A program made the position numbers and the translations under genes. This document shows, piece by piece, positions 1 to 8,735 of a stretch of 64,000 nucleotides of DNA. Where the stretch lies: positions 1 to 64,000 of the forward strand of contig NZ_FOJT01000003.1 of assembly GCF_900111965.1 (NCBI RefSeq), read 5' to 3'. The notes beneath the pieces were generated by a model. The model was not told the DNA's origin. It saw only the letters and a list, made by a program, of their open reading frames with translations, and did not search any database. The number at the start of each line of letters is the position of its first letter. The first letter of the stretch is position 1. The DNA comes from Flavobacterium swingsii. GTDB lineage: Bacteria; Bacteroidota; Bacteroidia; Flavobacteriales; Flavobacteriaceae.

Positions 1-344
1 TTTTCTGTTCCACCATTATATGTTGTAAAATCACCTCCTACCATTATTTTCCCATCGGGTTGTACCGCAATAGAATTAACCGAGTTATTAAACCCAGTTC
101 CAGTGATAAAAGAAGTGTCTTTAGTTCCATCAGCATTTAAACGAATTATTCGATTTTCAGTAGCTTGGTTATAAGAAGTATAAATACCTCCCATTAGTAT
201 TTTTCCATCAAGTTGTACCACGATTGCATTAACCGAGTTATTAAATCCCGGTAAAGAACCAAAAGTTTGAGCGATATCAGCAGCGTTTTGTGCGTTTCCA
301 AATATAGAAAGCAATATAAGAAATAAAAACAATGTTTTTTTCAT
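1..344 (-). CDS. Secreted delta-60 repeat protein, N-terminal part only
   Basis: Reading the complement from the ATG at 342-344 gives a signal peptide (MKKTLFLFLILLSIFGNAQ) followed by units of the form FNNSVNAIVVQLDGKILMGG and FNNSVNSIAVQPDGKIMVGG, spaced about 50 residues apart. This is the pattern of delta-60 repeats, predicted beta-propeller blades in large exported Bacteroidota proteins that often carry a type IX C-terminal sorting domain. The gene runs off the left edge, so its length and any sorting domain cannot be seen. A TAnnTTTG element on the minus strand at 372-379 fits as its promoter. Family call is firm; function unknown. Confidence 0.85.
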   Translation of the reverse strand, partial: MKKTLFLFLILLSIFGNAQNAADIAQTFGSLPGFNNSVNAIVVQLDGKILMGGIYTSYNQATENRIIRLNADGTKDTSFITGTGFNNSVNSIAVQPDGKIMVGGDFTTYNGGTE

Positions 345-371
345 AATGAATTTAAGGGATCAATTAATCGT

Positions 372-379
372 CAAATATA
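372..379 (-). promoter_or_regulatory. -7 promoter element (TATATTTG) for the delta-60 repeat gene
   Basis: The complement reads TATATTTG, matching the Bacteroidota -7 consensus TAnnTTTG, 28 nt upstream of the ATG. No clear TTG -33 element is seen at the usual spacing. Confidence 0.5.
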
Positions 380-504
380 AGTAAATTCTTAAAACACATG
401 CTTTTGAAAATATCAATAATCATAATTTAAATAAAGTCGTTGAGGTTGACGAAGCCAGAAAATGAATTCAGTTGACGATGATATTATAAAATTTATCTGT
501 TTTA

Positions 505-560
505 CTGCTTAAAAGCAGACATTTTAACCCAAAATTTTCTAGGAGATTTTGGGTTTTTTG
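505..560 (+). terminator. Double hairpin with T-tract, orphan terminator
   Basis: A small hairpin (CTGCTT/AAGCAG, 505-518) is followed by a 10-bp perfect stem (526-535 with 546-555, AACCCAAAAT) and a T-rich tail. This is a good intrinsic terminator for plus-strand transcription, yet no plus-strand gene lies upstream in the window. The rest of 345-746 is AT-rich and shows no ORF or recognisable RNA fold. Confidence 0.65.
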
Positions 561-746
561 TTTTTTATAAAAAGAGCAGAATACATTTTTAGTAGAAATT
601 CTTTCCAAATACTGAAAATCAATCGTTTAATTTGTTAATTCTCTTTTAATTATTTAAAACCAACACAATTTACTCTTTAATTTAATATAAATCAGATATA
701 ATATCTTTTTATACAACTTAAACAATACAAAATATCTTTATTTGTA

Positions 747-754
747 TATATTTG
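747..754 (+). promoter_or_regulatory. -7 promoter element of the arginine operon (TATATTTG)
   Basis: Exact TAnnTTTG match 15 nt before the ATG at 769. It lies inside the longer open frame that begins at 742, which argues for translation starting at 769. Transcription would start near 760, giving a very short leader; no arginine operator is recognisable by eye. Confidence 0.6.
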
Positions 755-768
755 CAAAAAAATTACAA

Positions 769-1341
769 ATGTTTACTATTCAGGTTGCTACGAAACATCA
801 CTATGATTGGGCTGCAAAAATTTGCGAAGAAATGGAATCCTCGGCTAAAATTAGAGGAACTGGAATTGCAAAACGGTCGCCCGATTATATCAAGCAAAAG
901 ATGGAGGAAGGAAAAGCGATTATTGCTTTAACCGAAGACCATCAATGGGCTGGGTTTTGTTATATAGAAACATGGCAAAACGAGGAATATGTGGCCAATT
1001 CAGGTTTAATTGTGGATCCTAAATTTCGTAAAGACGGATTGGCTAAAATGATAAAAGCTAAAATTTTTGAATTGTCAAGAACAAAATATCCGAATTCTAA
1101 AATTTTTGGACTTACAACGGGTTTGGCGGTGATGAAAATCAACTCTGAATTAGGATATACTCCAGTTACTTATTCCGAATTAACAAACGATGAACAATTT
1201 TGGAATGGTTGTAAAAGCTGTGTTAATTATGAAATATTGACAAGTAAAGATTTTAAAAACTGTCTTTGTACAGCCATGTTATATGTATTTAATAATAAAG
1301 AAAAAGAAGATGCAAAAAGAGAAGATAGTATTAGCGTTTAG
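769..1341 (+). CDS. GNAT acyltransferase, probable first enzyme of arginine synthesis (ArgA replacement)
   Basis: 190-residue GNAT protein; the acyl-CoA-binding core is around VANSGLIVDPKFRKDGLAK, corresponding to the usual V-x-P-x-x-R-x-x-G/A motif. It is the first gene of a complete arginine operon, where it would acylate glutamate, and no other argA or argJ is present. The start at 769 is chosen because the frame upstream overlaps the promoter element. Its 3' end overlaps argG by 32 nt, indicating translational coupling. Whether the donor is acetyl-CoA or succinyl-CoA cannot be read directly; the specificity residue in the downstream argF' product favours a succinyl pathway. The role rests on operon position and the family's occurrence in Bacteroidota arg operons. 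Confidence 0.8.
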   Translation: MFTIQVATKHHYDWAAKICEEMESSAKIRGTGIAKRSPDYIKQKMEEGKAIIALTEDHQWAGFCYIETWQNEEYVANSGLIVDPKFRKDGLAKMIKAKIFELSRTKYPNSKIFGLTTGLAVMKINSELGYTPVTYSELTNDEQFWNGCKSCVNYEILTSKDFKNCLCTAMLYVFNNKEKEDAKREDSISV

Positions 1342-2521
1342 TGGCGGTTTGGACACGACTTATTGTGCCGTGTTTTTGAGCAAAATTAAGAATTACGAAG
1401 TACACGCCGTAACCATAAATACAGGAGCGTTTTCAGAAAATGAAATCCTAGAATTAGAACAAAAAGCCATACAATTAGGGGTAGCATCTTATGTGTGTGT
1501 GGATGTTAGAGAAGAATATTATAACGAATGTATCAAATACCTAATATTTGGTAATGTTCTAAAAAACGGAACTTATCCTTTATCTGTGAGTGCAGAAAGA
1601 GTAATTCAAGCGCAAAGTGTGGCGAAACATGCTCAATTTTTAAGAATAAAAACGCTGGCTCACGGAAGTACTGGAGCAGGAAATGATCAGGTAAGATTTG
1701 ACATGATTTTCAACCATCTTATTCCAGATGTTACCATAATTACACCAATTCGAGATAATAAATTAAGCAGAGAAACTGAAATAGAATTTTTAAAATCTCA
1801 CGGAGTGGAATTCAACTTTGTTAAAGCGAAGTACAGCATCAACAAAGGGATTTGGGGAACTTCTGTGGGAGGAAAAGAGACATTAAATTCTTTTGAAAAC
1901 TTACCAGAAGAAGCTTGGCCAACTCAAGTCACTGAAAAAGAATCTAAAGAAGTTTCACTTGGTTTTAAAAACGGAGAATTGATTTCTGTGAATGATAAAA
2001 CATTTGTGCATCCTGTTCAAGCGATTGAACATTTACAAGAAGTAGCGCAACCTTATGGCATTGGAAGACATATTCATGTGGGCGATACGATTATTGGAAT
2101 TAAAGGAAGAGTAGGTTTTGAAGCCGCAGCGCCAGAATTGATAATCAAAGCGCACCATTTATTAGAGAAACACACCTTAACAAAATGGCAATTATTTTGG
2201 AAAGAACAATTGTCGAGTTGGTACGGAAACTGGCTTCATGAAGGACAAATGCTCGATCCAACCATGCGTGATATCGAGGCTTTTTTAAACAACACACAGA
2301 AAACCGTAACAGGAGAAGTTTATATCACTTTGTTGCCTTACAGATATGTTTTGAACGGCATAAAAAGCAACCACGATTTAATGTCGGATGCTTTCGGTTC
2401 TTACGGTGAAATGAATAATTCTTGGTCGGGTGAAGATGTGAAAGGGTTTACTAAAATTTTTGGCAATCAAACTTCTATCTACCATCAGGTAAATCAAACA
2501 GGACAACATGAACAAAATTAA
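1310..2521 (+). CDS. argG: Argininosuccinate synthase
   Basis: Joins citrulline and aspartate using ATP to form argininosuccinate. The 403-residue product has the N-type ATP PP-loop AFSGGLDTT at residues 9-17, the STGAGNDQVRFD segment and the YSINKGIWG segment that contact ATP and citrulline/aspartate. The ATG at 1310 follows AAAGAAG and is preferred over the longer frame from 1283, because the usual ArgG N-terminus starts a few residues before the PP-loop. Length fits the family. It overlaps the GNAT gene upstream and argC downstream by 14 nt. Confidence 0.96.
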   Translation: MQKEKIVLAFSGGLDTTYCAVFLSKIKNYEVHAVTINTGAFSENEILELEQKAIQLGVASYVCVDVREEYYNECIKYLIFGNVLKNGTYPLSVSAERVIQAQSVAKHAQFLRIKTLAHGSTGAGNDQVRFDMIFNHLIPDVTIITPIRDNKLSRETEIEFLKSHGVEFNFVKAKYSINKGIWGTSVGGKETLNSFENLPEEAWPTQVTEKESKEVSLGFKNGELISVNDKTFVHPVQAIEHLQEVAQPYGIGRHIHVGDTIIGIKGRVGFEAAAPELIIKAHHLLEKHTLTKWQLFWKEQLSSWYGNWLHEGQMLDPTMRDIEAFLNNTQKTVTGEVYITLLPYRYVLNGIKSNHDLMSDAFGSYGEMNNSWSGEDVKGFTKIFGNQTSIYHQVNQTGQHEQN

Positions 2522-3473
2522 AATAGGAATTATAGGCGGAGCAGGTTATACTGCTGGTGAATTATTGAGAATTTTAATTCATCATCCGTTGGCGGAAATT
2601 GTTTTTGTACACAGCAAGAGTAATTCTGGCAAAATGATTTATGACGTTCACGACGATTTATTTGGCGATACGAATTTGATGTTCAGTGATAATTTTCACA
2701 ACGAAGTAGATGTAATTTTTTTATGTGTAGGACATGGTGAATCAAAAGAGCTGGTAAAACAATTTGATACTTCCATTAAAATTATTGATTTGAGTCAAGA
2801 TTTCAGATTGATTTCAGAAGGAAATTCCTTTGTTTATGGTTTACCAGAATTAAATAGAGAAGTGATAAAAATAGCTCAACATGTTGCAAATCCAGGATGT
2901 TTCGCAACCGCAATTCAATTGGCATTATTGCCTTTAGCTGAAAAAAACCTGTTGCAAAGTGATGTTCATATTACGTGCACCACGGGTTCAACTGGTGCCG
3001 GACAATCGTTAAGTGAAACGTCACATTTCAGTTGGAGACAAAATAATTTATCGGTGTATAAAGCTTTCACGCATCAGCATTTAGCTGAAATCGGACAAAG
3101 TATTGTGTATGCCCAACCCGATTTTCAGCAAAGTATTAACATGATTCCACAACGTGGTGCTTTCACCAGAGGAATTATGGCGAGTATGTATTTGACTTGT
3201 GAAAAGTCGTTAGAAGAAATCGTAAATATTTTTGAAACGAAGTACGAAAATCATCCTTTCGTATTTGTTTCTAAAAAGAATATTCATTTGAAACAGGTAG
3301 TAAACACGAACAAATGTTTGTTGTATTTAGAAAAACAAGATGATAAATTATTAATAGTAAGTATCATCGATAATTTGCTAAAAGGAGCATCCGGACAAGC
3401 GGTACAAAACATGAATTTGCTTTTTGGTTTAGAAGAAACCATGGGCTTAAAATTAAAACCAAGCGCATTTTAA
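2508..3473 (+). CDS. argC: N-acyl-gamma-glutamyl-phosphate reductase
   Basis: 321 residues. An N-terminal NAD(P)-binding motif GGAGYTAGELLR (about residues 10-21) and the active-site loop ANPGCFATA with nucleophilic Cys131 are clear. It reduces N-acylglutamyl phosphate, the ArgB product, to the semialdehyde. The ATG lies inside the last codons of argG (14-nt overlap), so the two are probably translationally coupled. The next gene starts one base after its stop codon. Family assignment is firm; acetyl versus succinyl substrate is open. Confidence 0.96.
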   Translation: MNKIKIGIIGGAGYTAGELLRILIHHPLAEIVFVHSKSNSGKMIYDVHDDLFGDTNLMFSDNFHNEVDVIFLCVGHGESKELVKQFDTSIKIIDLSQDFRLISEGNSFVYGLPELNREVIKIAQHVANPGCFATAIQLALLPLAEKNLLQSDVHITCTTGSTGAGQSLSETSHFSWRQNNLSVYKAFTHQHLAEIGQSIVYAQPDFQQSINMIPQRGAFTRGIMASMYLTCEKSLEEIVNIFETKYENHPFVFVSKKNIHLKQVVNTNKCLLYLEKQDDKLLIVSIIDNLLKGASGQAVQNMNLLFGLEETMGLKLKPSAF

Positions 3474-3474
3474 A

Positions 3475-4623
3475 ATGGAAAATATAGTAGAAGAAAAAAC
3501 GAATCTTTTTGATGTATATTCAATTTTTCCGATTGAGATTCAAAAAGCATTAGGTTCTAAATTATGGGATAATAAAGGGATTGAATACCTAGATTTATAT
3601 GGTGGTCATGCGGTAATTTCTATCGGACATAGTCATCCAGAATATGTTTCAGCGATTACCAAACAGTTGAAAAATATTGGTTTTTATTCAAATTCAATAC
3701 AAATCAAATTGCAAAACCAACTCGCCCAAAAACTAGGAGAACTTTCAGGATATACAGATTACAATTTATTTTTATGTAATTCTGGAGCTGAAGCGAATGA
3801 AAACGCTTTCAAATTAGCTTCGTTTTATAATGGAAGAAAGAAAATAATCGCTTTTAAACAAGGTTTTCACGGAAGAACTTCTTTGGCAGTTGCCGCAACA
3901 GACAATCCAAAAATTGTCGCACCAATTAATGAAAATGAGAACATTATTTTTCTGTCATTGAATGATGTGGACGCTTTTGAAAAAGTGTTTGATGAAGAAA
4001 TATGTTGTGTTATTATTGAAGGTATTCAAGGTGTTGGAGGTATAAATATTCCTAATCCTGAGTTTTTACAACATTTAGAAAAAAGATGTAATGAAAACAA
4101 TAGCATTTTAATTTTGGATGAGGTGCAATCTGGTTATGGTAGAACAGGGAAATTCTTCGCACATCAGCATGCCAATATCAAACCTCACATTATTACCATC
4201 GCCAAAGGAATGGGAAATGGTTTTCCGGTAGCTGGTTTGTTGATAAACCCAGAAATTGAAGCTAAAAAAGAAATGTTAGGCACCACTTTCGGAGGAAATT
4301 ATTTGGCCTGCGCTGCGGCTATTTCGGTACTTGATGTGATAGAAAAAGAGCATTTAATTGAAAACGCTTTAGTCTTAGGTGATTATCTGAAAGATGCATT
4401 GGAAGATATTCCACAAATTAAAGAAGTTAGAGGATTAGGATTAATGATTGGAATTGAGTTGCGTCAACCGTGTGCGGAAATTCGAAATAGATTATTGTTT
4501 AAAAACAGCATATTTACGGGAGCATCGAGTAACAAAAACACGTTGCGTATTTTGCCTTCTTTAGCTGTTTCCATTGACGAAATCGACCAATTTATCCATG
4601 CATTAAAAGACAATTTAAAATGA
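3475..4623 (+). CDS. argD: N-acylornithine aminotransferase, PLP fold type I
   Basis: 382 residues of the class III aminotransferase family. PLP-binding Lys244 lies in ITIAKGMGNGFPVAG, with Asp215 in LILDEVQSGYGRTG and the phosphate-binding CNSGAEANENAFKLA loop at about 101-115. It converts N-acylglutamate semialdehyde to N-acylornithine with glutamate as amino donor. It starts one base after argC and shares an ATGA overlap with argF'. In sequence alone it could also be ornithine or succinylornithine aminotransferase; the operon fixes the biosynthetic role. Confidence 0.93.
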   Translation: MENIVEEKTNLFDVYSIFPIEIQKALGSKLWDNKGIEYLDLYGGHAVISIGHSHPEYVSAITKQLKNIGFYSNSIQIKLQNQLAQKLGELSGYTDYNLFLCNSGAEANENAFKLASFYNGRKKIIAFKQGFHGRTSLAVAATDNPKIVAPINENENIIFLSLNDVDAFEKVFDEEICCVIIEGIQGVGGINIPNPEFLQHLEKRCNENNSILILDEVQSGYGRTGKFFAHQHANIKPHIITIAKGMGNGFPVAGLLINPEIEAKKEMLGTTFGGNYLACAAAISVLDVIEKEHLIENALVLGDYLKDALEDIPQIKEVRGLGLMIGIELRQPCAEIRNRLLFKNSIFTGASSNKNTLRILPSLAVSIDEIDQFIHALKDNLK

Positions 4624-5567
4624 AACAATTTATTTCCGTAGAAGACATCGAAAACCCCAAACAACTGTTAGAAGATGTTATAAGTTTAAAAAAAAATGAA
4701 AAATTTTCCACGATTGGAAATAATAAAACAATTGGTTTAATTTTTTTCAACTCCAGTTTACGTACGCGTATGAGCACGCAAAAAGCCGCTCAGAATTTAG
4801 GCATGCAAGTGATGATGATTAATGTGAGTAGCGACAGTTGGGCGTTAGAATTTCAAGATGGTTCTGTAATGAATGGCGGAACGGTAGAACACATTAAAGA
4901 AGCAGCTGCCGTTATGGGTTTGTATTGCGATATTTTGGCGATTCGTAGTTTTCCATCGTTAGTAAACAAAGAAGAAGATTATTCGGAAGAAATTCTAAAT
5001 AAGTTCATCAAATATTGCAAAGTTCCAGTGGTGAGTTTGGAGTCGGCGACGTTACATCCGTTGCAAAGTTTAGCAGATATGGTTACGATTAAAGAACATC
5101 AAAAACAAAATAAGCCTAAAATTGTTTTGACTTGGGCGCCGCATATTAAACCGATTCCTCAAGTTGTAGCCAATTCGTTTGCACAATGGGCATTGGCATG
5201 CGAACACGATTTAACAATTACACATCCTGTTGGTTATGAATTGTGTGAAGAATTTACCAAAGGTGCGAAAATAGAATACGACCAACAAAAAGCGCTTGCA
5301 GAAGCTGATTTTGTGTATGTGAAAAATTGGTCATCATTTACAGATTATGGAAAAGTTTTAGACGTAAAAGAAGATTGGATGCTCAACCAAGAAAAAATGA
5401 AAGTAACCAATCATGCAAAAATTATGCATTGCTTGCCAGTGAGAAGAAATTTGGAATTATCCGATGAATTAATTGATGGAGATGATTCATTGATTTTGGC
5501 TCAAGCCGAAAACAGAGTCTATGCCACTCAAACCATATTAAAGAAAATAATTGAAAATATAACCTAA
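4620..5567 (+). CDS. argF': N-acylornithine carbamoyltransferase (ArgF'), probably N-succinylornithine type
   Basis: 315 residues of the aspartate/ornithine carbamoyltransferase superfamily. The carbamoyl-phosphate loop is NSSLRTR (44-50) and the C-terminal active-site motif is MHCLPVRR near residue 270. Length and both motifs match the ArgF' group of Bacteroidota and Xanthomonas, which carbamoylates N-acylornithine rather than free ornithine. The segment NGGTVEHIKEAAAVMG (85-100) carries Val89 where, by my recall-based alignment, the Bacteroides succinylornithine enzyme has Pro90 and the Xanthomonas acetylornithine enzyme has Glu92. A non-acidic residue there is associated with succinylornithine use. 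Its ATG overlaps argD by 4 nt. Confidence 0.9.
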   Translation: MKQFISVEDIENPKQLLEDVISLKKNEKFSTIGNNKTIGLIFFNSSLRTRMSTQKAAQNLGMQVMMINVSSDSWALEFQDGSVMNGGTVEHIKEAAAVMGLYCDILAIRSFPSLVNKEEDYSEEILNKFIKYCKVPVVSLESATLHPLQSLADMVTIKEHQKQNKPKIVLTWAPHIKPIPQVVANSFAQWALACEHDLTITHPVGYELCEEFTKGAKIEYDQQKALAEADFVYVKNWSSFTDYGKVLDVKEDWMLNQEKMKVTNHAKIMHCLPVRRNLELSDELIDGDDSLILAQAENRVYATQTILKKIIENIT

Positions 5568-5569
5568 TC

Positions 5570-6352
5570 ATGAAAAGCTTACAAATCATAAAAATCGGAG
5601 GAAATGTTGTAGATGATGCTGTTTTATTAGACCAGTTTTTATATGATTTTGTACAAATAAAAACGCCTAAAATTTTAATTCACGGTGGGGGAAAAATTGC
5701 TACAGAATTAGCTCAAAAACTAAATGTTGTGCAAACAATGATTGAAGGAAGAAGAGTTACAGATTCCGAAACGTTAAAGATTGCAACCATGGTGTATGCT
5801 GGTTTGGTAAATAAAAATATTGTAGCCAAACTGCAATCGAATCAATGCAATGCTATTGGTTTGAGCGGCGCTGATGCGAATGTTATTTCTGGAAAAAAGA
5901 GAAATCATCCAACGATAGATTTTGGATTTGTAGGCGATATTGTTTCGATTAATATCAATCAAATTATCAGTTTCATCAATCAAGGATTAACACCTGTTTT
6001 TTGTCCGATTATACACGATTCGGAAGGAACTTTATTGAACACAAATGCGGATACAATTGCGACACAAATCGCAATTGAATTAGCTAAAACGTATCAAGTA
6101 AATCTTAGTTTTTGCTTTGAGAAAAAAGGCGTGTTGCGCAATCCAAATGATGACGAATCGTATATTCCAGTGATTAACCGACCCGAATATGAACGATTAA
6201 AAGCGAGCAAAATTATTTCAAACGGAATGATTCCAAAACTCGATAACGCTTTTGATGCAATTAACAACGGAGTACACAAAGTGTTACTTTATCACGCGAA
6301 TCAAGTAGCAACATTGGAAACGAATTTGATAGGAACGCAATTACAAAATTAA
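5570..6352 (+). CDS. argB: N-acylglutamate kinase
   Basis: 260-residue amino-acid kinase. It has IKIGGNVVDD at 7-16 (phosphate-binding Lys8) and HGGGK at 38-42, followed by the GRRVT segment typical of acetylglutamate kinases. It phosphorylates the gamma-carboxylate of N-acylglutamate. It starts two bases after the argF' stop. No N-terminal extension of the arginine-sensing hexameric type is visible, which suggests weak or no feedback inhibition by arginine; that last point is inference. Confidence 0.93.
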   Translation: MKSLQIIKIGGNVVDDAVLLDQFLYDFVQIKTPKILIHGGGKIATELAQKLNVVQTMIEGRRVTDSETLKIATMVYAGLVNKNIVAKLQSNQCNAIGLSGADANVISGKKRNHPTIDFGFVGDIVSININQIISFINQGLTPVFCPIIHDSEGTLLNTNADTIATQIAIELAKTYQVNLSFCFEKKGVLRNPNDDESYIPVINRPEYERLKASKIISNGMIPKLDNAFDAINNGVHKVLLYHANQVATLETNLIGTQLQN

Positions 6353-6356
6353 ACAA

Positions 6357-7439
6357 ATGGAACAGCTTAAAAACGAAGTTATAAATTTATTACAACAGTT
6401 AATTACGATTGAATCTTTCAGTAAAGAAGAAGATAAAACAGCGGAATTAATCGAACAATTTTTCACACAAAAAGGAATTAAAACCAACAGATTGTTAAAT
6501 AATGTTTGGGTTAAAAATAAATTTTTTAATGAAAGTAAACCAACAATTTTACTGAATTCGCATCACGATACGGTTAAACCAAACAAACAATATACTCGAA
6601 ATCCATTTAGTCCAGATATTGAAGATGGAATTTTATACGGTTTGGGAAGTAATGATGCTGGCGGACCACTGATTTCTTTAGCGGCTTGTTTTTTGCATTT
6701 TTATGACAACCCGAATTTGAAGTTTAATTTAATTTATGCAGCTACAGCCGAAGAAGAAATTTCAGGGAACAATGGAGTCGAAATTCTCTTGCCAGAATTG
6801 GGTGAAATTTATTTTGGAATTGTGGGTGAGCCAACAAAAATGGATATAGCTATAGCTGAAAAAGGCTTGTTTGTTATTGATTGCATCGCACATGGAAAAT
6901 CAGGTCATGCGGCTAGAGAAGAAGGTGAAAACGCCATTTATAAAGCATTGAAAGATATTGAATGGTTTAAAAATTACGAGTTTCCGAATGAATCTGAAAT
7001 GTTCGGAAAAGTAAAAATGACGGTGAGTATTATTAACGCTGGAAGTCAACATAACGTGGTTCCAGGAAAGTGCGAATTTACCGTTGATATTCGAACAACA
7101 GACAAATACAACAATCTGGAAGTATTGGAAATTATCAAGCAAAATGTGTCGAGTGAAGTCATTCCGCGTTCCACTAGATTGAATCCTTCATTTGTGTCTA
7201 AAGACCATCCGTTAGTTCAAGCCGGAATCGAAATTGGAAGAGCAACTTATGCTTCACCAACCACTTCTGATCAAGCTTTGATGCCTTTTAAAACATTCAA
7301 AATGGGACCAGGAGATTCTGCTCGTTCACATACTGCTGATGAATTTATTCACATCAATGAAATAAAAGAAGGAATCGATTTATACATACAATTATTACAA
7401 ACATTTAATCAACATTTCGATGAAACTTTGGCAAAATAA
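6357..7439 (+). CDS. argE: M20 metallopeptidase family N-acyl deacylase (ArgE-like)
   Basis: 360 residues. The M20 motifs are visible: NSHHDTVKP (metal-binding His70, catalytic Asp71), GLGSNDAGGPL (metal-bridging Asp100) and AATAEEEISG (general base and metal Glu near 132-133). A dimerisation domain follows (about 170-270), and the C-terminal metal His lies in ARSHTADEF. In the operon it would remove the acyl group from N-acylcitrulline or N-acylornithine. In the ArgF' pathway the natural substrate is N-acylcitrulline. It overlaps argH by 20 nt. Confidence 0.88.
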   Translation: MEQLKNEVINLLQQLITIESFSKEEDKTAELIEQFFTQKGIKTNRLLNNVWVKNKFFNESKPTILLNSHHDTVKPNKQYTRNPFSPDIEDGILYGLGSNDAGGPLISLAACFLHFYDNPNLKFNLIYAATAEEEISGNNGVEILLPELGEIYFGIVGEPTKMDIAIAEKGLFVIDCIAHGKSGHAAREEGENAIYKALKDIEWFKNYEFPNESEMFGKVKMTVSIINAGSQHNVVPGKCEFTVDIRTTDKYNNLEVLEIIKQNVSSEVIPRSTRLNPSFVSKDHPLVQAGIEIGRATYASPTTSDQALMPFKTFKMGPGDSARSHTADEFIHINEIKEGIDLYIQLLQTFNQHFDETLAK

Positions 7440-8730
7440 CACAGAAAAAACAAACGAAACCATTCAAAAAATGGTGGAAGATTTTACCATTGGTGAAGAT
7501 AAAATTTGGGATTTATACTTGGCAGAATCAGATGTTATCGGTTCGATGTCTCACACAACAATGCTGAAAGAAATCGGACTGATTAGCGAAAACGAATTAA
7601 AAGCGATTAAAGAAAATTTAAACGAAATTTTAGATTTGATTCAAAAAGGAGAATTTAAAATAGACGAAGGTGTGGAAGATGTACATTCTCAAATTGAAAT
7701 CATGCTGACCGAAAAAATCGGAGACATCGGTAAAAAAATTCATTCTGGACGTTCACGTAATGATCAATCTTTGTTGGATATTAAGTTGTTCATCAAAAAG
7801 GAAATTAAAAGTATTGTTGAAAAAACAACACCCGTTTTCAAGGAATTATTAAAGCTTAGTGAGAAACATAAAACCGATTTATTACCAGGATATACGCATT
7901 TTCAATTAGCAATGCCTTCTTCTTTTGGACTTTGGTTTGGCGCTTACGCGGAAAGTTTAAGTGACGATTTAGAACTGTTACTTGCAGCGTATAATGTGGC
8001 GGATAAAAACCCATTAGGTTCAGGAGCAGGTTATGGTTCTTCGTTTCCTTTAGATAGAGAAAAAACAACAAACTTGCTCGATTTTCAAACCCTAAATTAC
8101 AATGTGGTTTATGCACAAATGACCAGAGGAAAAACCGAGAAAATTACAGCAATGGCCTTGGCGGGAATGGCGAGTACGTTAACCAAATTGGCTACGGATG
8201 TGTGTTTATATATGAATCAAAATTTCGGATTTATTAGTTTTCCTGACGAATTAACAACGGGTAGTAGCATCATGCCACATAAAAAAAACCCAGATATTTT
8301 CGAGTTAATCAGAGCCAAATGTAACAGAATTCAAGCGCTTCCGAACGAACTGACAATTCTAACCAATAACTTACCTTCAGGTTATCACAGAGACATGCAA
8401 TTAACAAAGGAATGTTTGTTTCCTGCGATAATTAGTCTAAAAAATTGTTTGGATATTTTATTGGTAATGCTTGATAATATTGTCGTAAAAAAGGATATTT
8501 TAAAAGATGAGAAATACCTTAACTTGTTTACTGTGGAAGAAGTCAATAAATTGGTTTTGGCTGGAATGCCTTTTAGAGATGCCTATATGGAAATTTCAAA
8601 AAGAGTGAAAAACAATACTTTTGAATCAAATGTTTTAGAAGTAAATCACACTCACGAAGGAAGTATCGGAAATTTATGCAACGATAAAATATTGGAATTA
8701 TTTACTGATAAAATAAAACGTTTTAAATAA
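7420..8730 (+). CDS. argH: Argininosuccinate lyase
   Basis: 436-residue fumarase/aspartase-superfamily enzyme that cleaves argininosuccinate to arginine and fumarate. The family signature GSSIMPHKKNP is at residues 281-291, and HSGRSRNDQ (the first active-site loop) is near residue 110. It starts inside the 3' end of argE and is the last gene of the operon. The downstream regulator gene converges on it with only 5 nt between stop codons, and no clear terminator lies in that gap. Confidence 0.96.
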   Translation: MKLWQNNTEKTNETIQKMVEDFTIGEDKIWDLYLAESDVIGSMSHTTMLKEIGLISENELKAIKENLNEILDLIQKGEFKIDEGVEDVHSQIEIMLTEKIGDIGKKIHSGRSRNDQSLLDIKLFIKKEIKSIVEKTTPVFKELLKLSEKHKTDLLPGYTHFQLAMPSSFGLWFGAYAESLSDDLELLLAAYNVADKNPLGSGAGYGSSFPLDREKTTNLLDFQTLNYNVVYAQMTRGKTEKITAMALAGMASTLTKLATDVCLYMNQNFGFISFPDELTTGSSIMPHKKNPDIFELIRAKCNRIQALPNELTILTNNLPSGYHRDMQLTKECLFPAIISLKNCLDILLVMLDNIVVKKDILKDEKYLNLFTVEEVNKLVLAGMPFRDAYMEISKRVKNNTFESNVLEVNHTHEGSIGNLCNDKILELFTDKIKRFK

Positions 8731-8735
8731 CAATT

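Noticed and set aside
742..768. Upstream start of the GNAT gene at 742
   Set aside because: The TAnnTTTG element at 747-754 is inside this stretch, so a transcript from it could not include the earlier start.
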